Below are positions 24,670 through 36,519 of a stretch of 64,000 nucleotides of DNA, one piece after another. A model generated the notes under the pieces. It was given only the letters and a program-made list of their open reading frames with translations. It did no database searches and was not told the origin of the DNA. The translations under genes and the position numbers were made by a program. Source of the stretch: Muntiacus reevesi. Its lineage: Eukaryota; Chordata; Mammalia; Artiodactyla; Cervidae. The DNA is taken from positions 57,176,100 through 57,240,099 of the forward strand of contig NC_089257.1 in NCBI RefSeq assembly GCF_963930625.1. The letters run 5' to 3'. Each line of letters starts with the position of its first letter. Positions within the stretch are counted from its first letter, which is position 1.

Positions 24670-26375
24670 GTAGACTGTAAGTGAGGGAGAAGAGATCTCT
24701 CTGTAAGGAATTGCTCCAACTGATGTGGGGCATTCTTGACGTTAGGGAGCTTCTCACACAATTATGTGGCATCTTAGGGCTTGATAAGATGGCCTATTAG
24801 GCCCCAAAGACAATCTTCCCCTCCCTGGGTTGCAGGAAGCTAAAGAAAGCACTTCCTAATTTTCTTTAGAAAACTGGCAAGATGGTTGATCAGATGGCCC
24901 CCTTGGCCTTCCTGTGTGACACCTAGATTTGACTTTACTGGTCAGGCAGACCTTCTAGCCCCACCCTTCAGGCCAATGGCAGCTTCTTCCAGAGCCAGCC
25001 TCACCTAGGGGCCCCATCCAGATGCCCGCTTAGTTCCCTTCCGGCCCTAGCGGAGGCATGAGCCTCCCCCGCCTCCTGCTCACTCCTCGCTCCTCGGCCG
25101 CCAGCCCAGCAGCTGTTGCCTCAGATCAGTGTGGACCATCTAATCCCCTCTCTGGAGCCCTGGCCCCCTCCTCAGGCAGTAAATTAAGGAGGATGTAAGA
25201 ACAGAGGGCACCAGCGTCAGCAGAGCGGCATCCAAAACATCCTCCCCCACCCTGTGCCTGAGTCATAGGGCCCTGAACTGGCCCCCTCTCTGCCTGGGGT
25301 GAGGGAGGAGGTGGCAAGGAGAACCAGGTCTGACAGAAGAGGGAAGTTGGAACCCAGAGGATGGAAAGGGTGTGGGGATTATGCAGAAGAACCAGGCTGG
25401 ACTCCTAGAGGTGTTCTAGCTCAACTGCCTTCCCTGACGCCTGTGTGAGGCCCCAAATCCATACACCAGAGTAATAGGGCATGGAGCCTGCATGTTAGCT
25501 TCTTTGTCATGCCCTGACTGCTTAACCCCATCTCTTTCACATGCCACACCCCTAATTTCATGTCTCCATCCCTAAAATGGACAGGGAATAGTCAACTGAC
25601 AAGAATAGGGAGCACCCCACTCTAGGACCCACCCCAAATCCCTGTGTTGAGGGGCTGTGGTGGAAGGAGTTGTGCTAACCTCCTGCCCCTAACTGCATGA
25701 TCTATAGGGCCGACCTTAGAATTCTGTCATTCTCTGACTTAAAAACACCATCTAAGACTCTCTACACATATGATGTACTAAAATTCACACCAAGAGCTTC
25801 CTGGTCTGACACTGATCTACCAAAAACTGAAACTGGAGGAAGAGGGAGAAAGACGGCCAGATAAAACTGGTGTGGCACCTACTGGTCTGACCTAGAAAGA
25901 AGAGCTACCCAGCTTTTCAGAGATGCACCCTGGGAGGAGGAGCTGGCAAATATTTCACTGGCTTTCGATGTAGAGATCAGAGTTGGGTGATGAACCCCGT
26001 GAACTTGAGATTTTAAGTCAGCAAAGTCAGTATCATCTTTTAGAATTCATGGAGACAGTGGGATGAGGACTCAGCCCTCAGAAACCAGATGGAAACATTT
26101 CATGTGCACAAAGAAAATGGATCTGTTCAGAGAGAAGAACAAACAATCCTGTGCGTCAAAAGCATCAATGTTTGTGTTTCAGCCCTGCTTTAAATACCAC
26201 GTATATGCTGATGGCTATCCAATTTCTATCTTCAGCTGAGATTTCTCAACTAAACTCTGAACTTATATTAGCCTGCTTGATATCATCACTTGGATATACA
26301 ATAAAGTTCTCAAACTTAACCCATCCAAAACTGAACTCCTGATCTGCTCCACGAAGCTTGCTCTACATATAATAA
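24670..26375. other. Unique DNA without a supported gene
   Basis: GC-rich around 25020-25320 with an ETS-type CTTCCGG near 25037. No exon or domain is seen. Confidence 0.5.
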
Positions 26376-26379
26376 CCTT

Positions 26380-27300
26380 TTCCATCTGAGCTTGTGGCAA
26401 CTCCATCCATCATGTTGCTCAGGCAAAACACTACCTTTGAATCTTCTCTTTGTCTCTCCTCTCCATTCCCACATCCAGTCTGTCATGAGATCCTATTGGC
26501 TTTACTTTCAAAAACTGTATCAAAAACCTGACTACTTCTCACCCTCTCCACCACCCCAACTCTGGACCAAGCTGTGACAGCCTCTCATTGCAGAAGCCTT
26601 GTGCAAGACCTCTTGTTTCTAACCTCGGCCCCTGGCCAACACCCTACCTCCCCACCCGACCTGTTCTAAGCACAACAGCTAGGGGAATACTTTTGAAGAT
26701 GCAAGTTAGTTCTTCATAATTTTTCTGCTCAAAACTCTTCAAGTCTCTACATGTCTTGCAAACTAAAATCCAAAGTCCTGGTAATGCCTGCAAAGATCTA
26801 CATGATCTTGTTTCATCCACACTTGGCCTTCATCTCCAGCTCCTCTTCCTCTTTCTCTGCCCCAGGTATATTGACTACCTTGTTGTTTCTCAAACTTGGT
26901 AGACATGCTTCTGCCTTGGAATCACCTTTGTAATTTTTCTCACTGCCTGGAATATTCTCCCACTGGTATCTGCCTTCCTAACTCCTCCTTCCAAAGACTC
27001 CTTCAGGTCTTTGCTCAAATTTCACCTTTTCAACAAGCCAAGGTCTGCCCTGATTATCCTTCAACTGCAATCAGTTTCTGTCTTCCAGCAGCCTGATCTC
27101 CCATACTACAATCTACTTTTTTTCTTTTTTTTAATATATAACACAAATACACATAAAGTATATAATTCACTATTTACTACCTTTATGCTTGTTGCCGTCT
27201 CTCCCAGCTAAAAGGTAAGTGACACAAGACCTGTATTTTGTTCACTGTCATATCCCAGGTACCTAGAACAAAACCTAGCCCATTCATGAATGAATCAAGG
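26380..27300 (+). repeat. L2 LINE 3' portion
   Basis: Follows the L2 3' order through gatcttgtttcatccacact, cctggaatattctcccactg and cctagaacaaaacctagccc to the terminal tgaatgaatc. One of the longest L2 remnants here. Confidence 0.85.
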
Positions 27301-27794
27301 TAGTGAAGGGGAAAAGAAAATCGCCTAAAGCTCACTGGCCGCGTTATAGAAATGGAGTTTGGAATATTGAAGCATGTCCCAGGGCTGACCCAGAGATCTA
27401 TTTAAGCAGATGAGGTCTCCATCCATCCGGATGTCCTGCTACCAGGGACTTATGGCTAAAAGTCAAACATGTTGCAGACTCTGAGGTTTCTTCAGCACAG
27501 CTATATTTATGACTGATTCAACAGAAAAGGGCAAAAACTAGAAGCAGCTTACTCCCAATATTCCCCTGATTTATTCCATGTATGCTGCCCTGTTATAACA
27601 GGATAACTGTCCTAGATCTTGATTTAGTCCCACCTCTTGACATGAGATGTCTGTCCTCCCACCCAGGGTGGTCCAGACCTACCTCAAGACAGTGCCATTT
27701 ATTGACTCCTTTGCCACTCAACTCAAATGGCTTCTTTTGTTGTTAACTTTTTCCAATTTCTAATTTTGCCATCTGGGTTTCAGGAAGCACCTTT

Positions 27795-29120
27795 ATTAGA
27801 TTTCTATTGCTGTAGAACAAGTCACCCCAAACTTAGTGGATTTAAACCACATCTACTCAATATCAACTGTCATTAGGGAAATGCAAGTTAAAGCCACAAA
27901 GAAGCAACACTTCATCCTTGCTAGGATGGTTTTAATCTAAAAAAATAGAGAGAGAAATAACAGTGGTTGGTGGGGATGGAGAAATTGGAATCCTCATATA
28001 CAACTGGTGGGAGTGTAAAAGTGTGCAGTTACTTTGGGAAGCAGTCTGGCAGTTCCTCAAAAATTTAAACATAGGGTTATTATGTGACTCAGCAATTCTG
28101 CTCCTAGGTATAAGCCTAAGAGAATTGTAAATGTGAGTCCACATAAAAACCTGTTCATGAATGTTCAGAGTGCTTTTTTCATAATAACCAAAAAGTAGAA
28201 ACAAGCCAAATATCCATGAACTGTTGAATGGATAAATATAATGTGCTGCATCTATACAAGAGATTATTACTCATCCATAAAAAGGAGTGAAATACTGATA
28301 CATACTACAATTTGGATGAATCTTGGAAATATTATGCTAAGCAACAGGAGCCAGATGCAAAAGGCTGCATATTACATGATCCTATTTATATGAAATGTTC
28401 AGAATAGGCAAATGCATATATACAGAAAATGGATTAGTGTTTGCCAGGGGCTGGAGGAAGTGAGGATCAGGGAATGACTACTTAACAGGCTTCATTTGGG
28501 GGAGGTGAGTAAAATGTTCTGAAATTATATAGCAATGATGGTTGCACACTTTGTGAATATACTAAAAAGCATCAAATTATATACTTTAAAATATTCATTA
28601 ATTAGTTCACAGTTCTGTAGATCAGATATCTGGACAGGCTTGGCTGGGCTCTAATCTCAAGGGCTTATAAGTCTGAAATGAAGGTGTGGAGGGTGGCATG
28701 AGGCATATTCTAAGAATCTGCTTCCAGACGTACTTGCTTGTTGGCAGAGTCGGTCCTTGTGGTTATAGAGCTGGGGTCCCTGTTGCCTGCCGTCTCTCAG
28801 CACCGGAACGCCACCTGCATTCCTTCTCACATGGCCCCCTCCACCTCCAAACTAACAGATCAGAGCTCTTGAGTCCTCCTTATGCTTCAGATCTCTCTGA
28901 CTTCCCTTTCTGCCACCAGGGTGTAAGAGTTCCTTGCTGGCAATGACTTATGTGAGTAGGTTAGGCCCCCTCAGATAGTCACCCCTTTTTAAGGTCAACT
29001 GTATAACACATATCATAATACAATCAGGGGAGTGTATTGTATCTCGTCACATCCTCAGATTCTAGGGATTAAAGTGTGGCATCTTGGGAGCCATTCCTAG
29101 AAATTCTGTCACAACAGCAC
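27795..29120 (+). repeat. Old mammalian interspersed repeat split by L1
   Basis: Left piece 27795-27850 (tagatttctattgctgtag ... cttagtggatttaaaccaca). Right piece 28600-29120 (agttcacagttctgtagatc ... cattccttctcacatggccc). The break falls at a TTTAAA in the repeat. Confidence 0.7.
27851..28600 (+). repeat. L1 3' portion inserted in the old repeat
   Basis: Continuous L1 ORF2 end and 3' UTR (gggaaatgcaagttaaagcc, gtaaatgtgagtccacataa, tggatgaatcttggaaatat). Ends near catcaaattatatactttaa. Confidence 0.85.
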
Positions 29121-29129
29121 CTGATAAAT

Positions 29130-30535
29130 ATTTGAGGTGGACTTGCTGACAGTTTGATCTCCCAGAGGAGCAGGCATTCCTGAGCACCTGTTCCATTTTG
29201 ATGCTGGGAGTTCCACAAATGACCCTCTTGTCTCCCTGGTCCCTCGCCCAGCCCCAGCGCAGGATATATACTCCATGACCCTATAGTAGGTCTCTGTTCA
29301 GCTGAGAAGACAGAACCGTAAACACATGGGAAAGCTTCAAGTGCTGATCACTGTGAGAGGAGGGTACAAGTGCTAGGGGCACATGGGAGGCCATTTATTT
29401 GAAACTAGTCTTGACTTAAATGAAGAGAAGAGATAGGAACCCTGAAAGAAAGTAACCAATCACCTTAGAACTTGTGATAACCACAGAGATTATTGGCATG
29501 AGATAATGCCAAGCACATGCCCAGTTTGGGAAAGGCAAATTATAGAAAGTGGGAGACAAACTCCCAAGAGCAGATATGTTATTCAAAGGTAACATTATTT
29601 TTAAGTTTAACTTAAAATGACTCCCAAGAAGAAAATTGGGGGCGGTTCAGAGGGGAGGGTCGTATCCAAGGAGAACAATTTAGATAATAGGGCCTCTGCC
29701 AAGTGTCTTTTGGTGACTGCACTCGTTCTTTCAACAAACATTTACTGAGAGCACAGTGATAGGTGGGCTAATTTAGGGACAACCACACTGAGAAGTGTGA
29801 TAGGTGATCTCTGCCTCCTGGTTTAATGTAATCCCTCCCCTTTGAATATGAATATCAGTGGAAGTAATGGAAGTTACTTCCAAGATCAGATTATAAAAAG
29901 ATGCGTCTTCTGGAAGGGGGCAGGGCAGGATTTGAGCTCAGGTGTCTTTGTCTGCATATTTTGTCTGGGGCACCAGAATCTGCTAAGTGGTCTTCACAGA
30001 CATTATCCAGTCCAGTGTTGCTCCCCCTGTGACCCCCAGGTATCCAGGTCAGGTTACGACTATGCTGTCCAGTATAGTAGCCATGACCCACAGCAAGCAT
30101 TTGAGACCTGGAGTGGAGAAGCACTCTCATTAAGACCAACTGGTAGTTCGGAAGTGATTTGGCCCAGGTAAGAAAAAGGGAGGCAAACAGTCCTTCTATA
30201 CCTGTGAGTGTTTGGGAGTCTCCTGTGGAGGCGTGGGTTGACAGTGGCCTGCTGCAGGGTCAGGGGCACTGGCAGCAGTGTTTGTTTTGGGTGCATTCTC
30301 TGTCTCTTTCCTCTCTCAGATCACTCGCTCTAAGAGAAGCCAGCTGACATGTTGCAACTTGCCCCGTGGAGAGGCCCTCATGGCAAGGAACTGACATCTC
30401 CAGCCTACAGCCAGCACAGGACTGAGGCCTGCCAACAGCCATATGAGTGAGATAGGCATGGATCTGCTCCTAGTCTTGCCACAAGATAACATTAGCCCCA
30501 GCCAACACCTTAGTTATAGCCTAGGATAAACCCTG
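29130..30535. other. Unique DNA without a supported gene
   Basis: No gene or nameable repeat. A 109-codon frame at 29842-30171 has no recognisable domain. Confidence 0.55.
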
Positions 30536-30539
30536 AGCT

Positions 30540-30655
30540 AAGCTGCTGCTGGACTTCTGACCCACAGAAGCAGCAGGATAATCAGTTTATTGTTTTTAGC
30601 TGGTAAGTTTGACTGTACTTTGTTGTGCAACAATAGATAACTAACACAGGAAGCT
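30540..30655 (+). repeat. End of an old LTR-like repeat
   Basis: The phrase tgttgtgcaacaatagataactaacac is a familiar end of an old mammalian repeat; the family is not named. Confidence 0.4.
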
Positions 30656-31614
30656 TTATACTAGAAGTGACAGTACTTTACAATAGTTATGATAAAGAAT
30701 ATAAATGAAGAATATACCCCAAATCAGAGGCAAGACACGCACCTGAGGATAAAACAAAGACAGGGCTGGAGAGGAGGCAGTCAGGAGGGGAGAGGACTCA
30801 TGTGGAGTGAGACTCGGGAAAATGCTCAAGGTGGAAAACAGGATTTCTTGAGCTTTGTTTAGAAGCAGAACAAAGAAGACTTCCCGTGTGAGCGAGAGCG
30901 GTGGAAAAGCAGGAGAACTCCCCAACTTTATCCTGCATCTGTAGCCTCCACTGGGATTATGAGCCTCATTCATTCATTGCTCAAAGGCTGCCAAGAGCAG
31001 ACTTGGTTTGGCTGGAGCAGACTGAAGAAGGAGATGCTGAAGAAGATTGTTCTAGAACTCAAAACTCTGCCAAGTGCAGTCTTCTCTTTAGGCCCCAAGA
31101 AATCCCAATCTCAGGGCCCAAGAGCAGGCAAAGTGAGATTGTTGAAGGGTGGCCCTTAGGAAGATCTGGGGGATGGAAGGGGTCGTATGGGATGGAGCAG
31201 ACATTGTCCTGATTTTCGGAAAGAAGGAGGAGGATCCATAGACACATGGACTGGGGGTCCTGCCCTGGGGATAGGGTCTAGCCTAGATTCTAAAGAGAAG
31301 ATGGTGAGTCCCAGGCCCCAGCCCAGCATTCCCTAAACAACTCAGGTCTAGCCTTGTGCAGTTTCTTAGTTTTTAAACAGCAAAGCATGAGCAATCATAC
31401 CCGACCAGGATCCAGGGAAGGCTGTGGAAATGGCATATCCTGATTTCCTCTGCCAGTTGACATCTTCTAATGTGGAAAGTGGAATAAAAGTACTTTTAGG
31501 GAGATTTATAACCATTTGAACAGTTATGGCCAGAAATGACCAATTAAAGGAAAATTATCAATGAGAATATCCCAGAAACCTATCAGCCCCCACTAGATAA
31601 TAATATTAACAGTA

Positions 31615-31830
31615 TGTATCATGGATTTCTATTGTATTAATACTAGGAACCATTCTAAGTACTTTCTATGGATTGTTTCATCTGATTCTCAAAGCAATCC
31701 TATAAGATGGGTATTTATTATCAGTTCTCTTGAACAGATGGAGAAGCTGAGGTCCAGGGAAATTAAGCCACTTGACAAAGTCACCCAGTTAAAATATCAC
31801 AGTCACGGCTGGCAACCCAGACTGCCTGCC
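31615..31830 (+). repeat. MIR-family SINE
   Basis: Phrases tctgattctcaaagcaatcc and agatggagaagctgaggtcc are typical. Confidence 0.75.
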
Positions 31831-32404
31831 TTCACCTTTATCATGGGGCCCTATGGCCACAGAGAAAGCAACGCCCATGTTGTCCTACCTGGGAAGAAGC
31901 ATCTTGGCTTAGCTTGCATGAGAATGAAGCAGGCTCAGACATGGGCATGCATGCCTGCACCCTGTATGTGTCTGTCTGTGTTGTGTGAATCTGCATAATA
32001 TTAACCTGATATTTGTGTGCTCGTGTGTTCTGAACCAGCAGCTTGTTGGGAAAAATCTGGAAGGAAGGCGGCAGGACACAGCAGCCCTAATCATACAGTG
32101 CCCAGGGTGCAGCAAAGCAGCAGGAAGTTGGTCAGTGGGTCAGGCAGCCGGTCACCCGAGCAGGAGGGTGACAGGTGGGCAGGGCTGTCGGGGGTGACCG
32201 GCCGGCTCCCACCTGCCAGGGCTGTCCATCAGCACCAATGCTGACAGTGCCTGAGACCAGGACCCCCGCCAGGCCAGTCCCAGATGTGCGCCCTTCCAGG
32301 GGACATCCCAAGGTGGCAGATGCCCCCTGCCCACAGCCAGTTCCAAGCCTTGGCCAAGCTCTAAGCACCCAGATTCCACCTTATTCTCTCTTACTCATCC
32401 CCAT

Positions 32405-32625
32405 GCATTCATGCATCCTCAGTCGCTCAGTTGTGTACAACTCTTTTGTGACCCCATGGACTGTAGCCCACCAGGCTCCTCTGTCCATGCGATTTCCCAG
32501 GCAAGAATACTGGAGTGGGTTGTCATTTCCTCTTCCAGAGGATCATTCCCACCCAGGGATTGAACCCGCGACTTCTGTGTCTCCTGGCAGGCAGATTCTT
32601 TACTATTGAGCCACCTGGGAAGCCC
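32405..32625 (-). repeat. Bov-tA SINE with target-site duplication
   Basis: Full-length reverse copy. The duplication ACTCATCCCCAT lies at 32393-32404 and 32626-32637. Confidence 0.96.
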
Positions 32626-32799
32626 ACTCATCCCCATATCAGAGGTTAAAGTTGCCGTGGGTGACTCAGACAGTGAAAGCTAAATAATGGGATGAGATGG
32701 GGTGGGGACACATGGCTGTCTTCAACATTCAGATGACAGGAAGTACATGACCTTGCTAACGTTATGGGATTGGAAAAGACAAAAGTTTCTCAGAGGTCA

Positions 32800-32930
32800 T
32801 CTCAATCACACTTCTTTATTTTTCAGACAGGGAAAACTGAGATTCAAAGAGGCCATAGAATCCCTCTGAAGGTCCTGGGATCCATCCCAAGGTCCAGCAA
32901 GAGTCAGAAATCCAGAACTGAAGTTCAGCT
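32800..32930 (+). repeat. Possible MIR fragment
   Basis: The stretch ttttcagacagggaaaactgagattcaaag without longer support; short and diverged. Confidence 0.4.
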
Positions 32931-33179
32931 GCCCTGGGGGAAGATGACTTCTGCCTGAGAACAGGATGAGCAGGTGGAGGCTGGAAATATGTGTGGTGGG
33001 GGAAGAGGGGATCCTGAAACTTTACAAACCCAAGTAGGGGAGGGGGGCCCCAGCTCTGGCCAGCAGAAGAAGGGGCAGGGCAGGTAAATGAGAGCGGTGA
33101 GGCGTGAGGAGTGTGGAGTCCAAGTCAAATCCGCTGGAGGAGTGGGCATGGAGCTGGCAGCGAGTGGCTCTGGGGCAGA

Positions 33180-33860
33180 GTAGGGCACCGCTGGTCTTGC
33201 AGTGGAGACTGGAATGGGGTCGGGGAGGTGCGGGGAGCTCTAACCAGCCGGAGGACCCAGACAGAGGCTGTAGTGGGAGGAGCTGGGGGGGCGCTAAGGG
33301 CTAGCTGGGGTGGGAGCCCAAGGTCAGTGGTGGCGGAGGGAGCGCGAGGGTTGCTCGGGACTGGGGCGGTGGGAGCGGGGTGGAGGGTGGGGAGGCCCCG
33401 CGGTGGGCTGGGGCTGCGGTGATGGGCGGCGCGTGGCCGGCCGCCCCCAGCTGTGGCGTCGCTCAGGCCCGGCTTAGCGGGCCAGGGCCAGGGATTAGGG
33501 GCAGTGGCCGCACCTGGCGGGGCGGCCGCAGGGCTAATGCTGTGTGACCGCGCGGCCCCGCCCGACAACTGGCTCCCTCCCGCCGAGCAGGGCTGTGGGC
33601 TCGTTAGCCCGCGCCGGCGTGTGCGCGGGGGTGTGCGGCCGCGGGCGGCGTGCGGGCGTGTGCCACCGGGGGCCCTGCGGCTGTCGCTGATGGCCGGAGG
33701 CTGCGCGGGTCTGAGAGGGTCTCAGCGATGAGCTGCCGGGGGCAGTGGCTTGAAGGGGTGTCGGAGCTTTGAGGGGCAAGTGAGGGCCACGTGACTGTGT
33801 GAGACTGTGACGGTTGTCGCCTTGTGATGGAGTCCCTCGGGTCCGATTCCCCGGGGGCTC
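33180..33860. promoter_or_regulatory. Orphan CpG island about 24 kb upstream of MYOD1
   Basis: CpG is dense here, most strongly from 33400 to 33750, while the flanks are ordinary. No SINE, LINE or recognisable gene is present. Long open frames on both strands are expected from GC content alone, and none resembles a family I know. It could be the promoter of an unannotated non-coding RNA or a CpG-rich enhancer. It lies about 3.3 kb beyond the core enhancer. Confidence 0.75.
33363..33392 (+). other. G-quadruplex-type motif in the orphan CpG island
   Basis: Runs GGGG, GGG, GGGG, GGG and GGGG are separated by loops of 1-4 bases. This satisfies the usual four-run rule with one spare run. Confidence 0.7.
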
Positions 33861-34224
33861 TGAGCTGGGCGTGTCTCTCCGACGTGACAGTTTCTAGTAT
33901 CACCCTATGCTGACTGTGTGCCACTGTCCAGGACCTTAAGGCGACTGTGAGATCCACAGACTGCAGGGATGTCTCCGGGTGTCTTTAGTATCAGGAAGAA
34001 GGCCCACCTTCCCTGGGCCGGGCTGCCCAAGTCCCCTCTGCAGACATGGCCTTTGCAGCAGTCACCTCCCTCAAGCTGTTTCCCCACAGCAGTGTCTCAG
34101 CCATGTGCTGAGTGGGGCTCCCTAAACTCAGACCTGCCTCCGCAAGCCCGTCCTGAATCCAGGGCCTTAGCTCAGGGCCCCCAGACTTGCTTTACATGCC
34201 CAAAATAATCAGATCTGGGCAAAG

Positions 34225-34410
34225 TCAGAATTGAAAATTCTTATCAAATGTCACAGATAAGCCTCTGGACCCTTGCATCTGCTGTTCCCTCTGCCTAGAG
34301 GAAGGCCCCTCCCTTTCCTAGAACGCAGGAGCAACCTCCACCAGGAAGCCCTTCCTGTAACCCCAGCCCAGCCTGCTCTTCTCTCTCCTTGAAGAACCTT
34401 GGATCACACC
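34225..34410 (+). repeat. L2 LINE fragment
   Basis: Phrases cttgcatctgctgttccctc and ccaccaggaagcccttcctg are characteristic of L2. Confidence 0.75.
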
Positions 34411-34906
34411 TGGCTTAGGCCACTCCGGTGTCATCTGCATCTCCTGGAGACAGGAGCTCCCTGAGAAGAGGCAGGTCTAGACACATGATAACAGAGAATG
34501 CTCTCTGAGCAGAAACGCTGGGCAGGCAGAGGTATGGATCCTGCACCCGCCCACCAACAACTAGACAGAGGCTGCTGGGGACTTCCTTTCTAAGAGGCAG
34601 GAGAGTCTGGTCACTCCTCCACACACACTCGTGTCCTCTGTCCTTCCAGGGAGGCTCCAAGCTGCTGGAGCAGCCCTAGGCTCTCAGCAGTGAGGAGCTG
34701 GGCTGAGCTGTCCTCACCCGCCCTCCGGCCTCACCCTGGCCCTTCTGCGGTCCTGTCTGCAGAAGCCAGGCCCCACAGCAGGTGCCTGGACAGACTTGGA
34801 GCTGGAGAGCAGGGCTGGGTGCAGCAGGCCAGCCTCTAGCCAAGAATAAGACTCAGAGAGAAACACGTTCCCAAATCCTCCTCTTCCTCCTTCTCCCTGC
34901 CTCCTC

Positions 34907-35114
34907 CATGTGTGCTAAGTTGCTGCAGTCATGTCCAACTCTTGGCGACCCCATGGACTGTAACCCTCCAGGCTCCTCTGTACATGGAATTTCTCAGGCA
35001 AGAATCCTGGAATGGGTTGCCAGGCCCTCCTCCAGGGGATCTTCCCGACCCAGAGATTGAACTTGTGTCTCTTATGTCTCTTGCCTTGGCAGGCGGATTC
35101 TTTACCACTAGCGC
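34907..35114 (-). repeat. Bov-tA SINE
   Basis: Reverse copy from CTAAGTTGCTGCAGTCATGT to GGCGGATTCTTTACCACTAG. The head end is trimmed. Confidence 0.95.
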
Positions 35115-35124
35115 CCCTTTCTGT

Positions 35125-35300
35125 ATGCTTACTGTCTGCCTTACACAGTGCTTGACGCTGTAGGTACACTATTTAATCCTAAAGCAATCCCAAAATGTGG
35201 GTGTTACCATCCCCAACTTTCCGATGACACAGTTATGAATCAGAGAGGTCAGATGCCTTGTCCAAGGTCACCTCACTAGCCAGAGGCAGAGCGAGGATTC
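35125..35300 (+). repeat. MIR-family SINE
   Basis: Contains taatcctaaagcaatcccaa and gtccaaggtcacctcactag. Confidence 0.7.
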
Positions 35301-35499
35301 CCACTCAGATCTGTCTATGCCCTTGTCCCCTGTGCTGACCCTTGGGTGCTGCTCTCCTCCCCATGAATGGGAACTATGGTAGACCTCTGCCTCCCATATT
35401 AGGTAGGAGCGGCGGGTGTGGGCAAGGCTCCCTCTCAATTGCCCCATTGGAGGCATCGGAAATGCTAATGGGATGGTGTTACCTTGGCTGTTAGCATGG

Positions 35500-35640
35500 C
35501 AAGTGGTAGCCTTCAAGTCCCAGCTCTATCTTACCTGCTCTATGACCCTGGGATACTAATCCTCTGTCCCTGTTTCGTCATCTATAAAATGGAAGAGATA
35601 ACCATCCACTAGTGTTAGGAGTGGAGTTAACTCAGAAGTA
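35500..35640 (+). repeat. MIR SINE
   Basis: Contains tctatgaccctgggatacta and tcgtcatctataaaatgg. Confidence 0.7.
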
Positions 35641-35775
35641 ATTCTTGTCATACAGTTGGTAGTATATGTGTTAGATATTATTGTTGGTATTGTCTCCCAC
35701 TAGCCTAGAAGTCACTTTACACTGGTAACCAACACAACATTTTAAATCTTTTCCAGATTCTTTTCTACTATGGGT

Positions 35776-35995
35776 TATTGCTGTTTAGTTGCTCAGTCAC
35801 ATCCAACTCTCTGCAGCCACATGGACTGTAGCCTGCCAGGCTCCTCTGTCCATGGGATTCTCTAGGCAGGAATACTGTTGTGGGTTGCCATGTCCTCCTC
35901 TAGGGGATCCTCCTGATCCAGGGGTTGAACCCGTGTCTCTTGCATCTCCTGCACTGGCAGATGAATTTTTTACTACTGGAGCCACCTGAGAAGCC
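35776..35995 (-). repeat. Bov-tA SINE
   Basis: Reverse copy, TTTAGTTGCTCAGTCACATC to GAGCCACCTGAGAAGCCC. Confidence 0.96.
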
Positions 35996-35997
35996 CT

Positions 35998-36062
35998 GAG
36001 AAGCTATTGAATATAGTTTCCTGTGCTATACAATAGTACCTTGTTGTTTCTCTTATATAAAG
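35998..36062 (-). repeat. Short L1 3' UTR piece
   Basis: ctattgaatatagtttcctgtgctataca is the complement of the phrase found in the L1 at about 7625-7660. Confidence 0.6.
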
Positions 36063-36449
36063 TAGTGTGGACAACCCATCTTTGGATCCAGGGTAAGGGC
36101 AACAACCAGCACAGTCCCCTGGCCCACATACCCTTCAGGTCCCAGGGCAGAGGGCAGACAGAGCCTTCTCCATGGTGTGGGAAACCCCCACACCAATGGC
36201 TACCCTGGGACCAAGATGCCTCCTCCTCGCCCTTTCCTGGGTCTTCCCCGAGTAACTGGCAGCTTAGGCTTTGGGAATGGTGTCAAGTGGACCAGAAGTC
36301 GCTGGAGATATCCCAAGCCAAACTTCTTTAGAAACAGAATCCTACCTTCAGATCCACAAAGCAGATGTGGGCATGCCATTTTGTTGTTACAAGTTAATTT
36401 TATCAGTTCAAATGTATAGTTCTTATTTCTTATAAAGAACACCATTTTT

Positions 36450-36515
36450 TTCTATCAGCTACAACAGAGCTTGGCACATGCTAGGCACTCAATAAATTGT
36501 TGACTGAATGGATAG
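36450..36515 (+). repeat. L2 3' terminus
   Basis: ggcacatgctaggcactcaataaattgttg followed by actgaatgga is the classical L2 end. Confidence 0.85.
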
Positions 36516-36519
36516 TCAA

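Noticed and set aside
33663..33676. CTCF-like sequence CCACCGGGGGCCCT in the orphan CpG island
   Set aside because: At least two mismatches at informative positions of the CTCF core. Too weak without a scored matrix.
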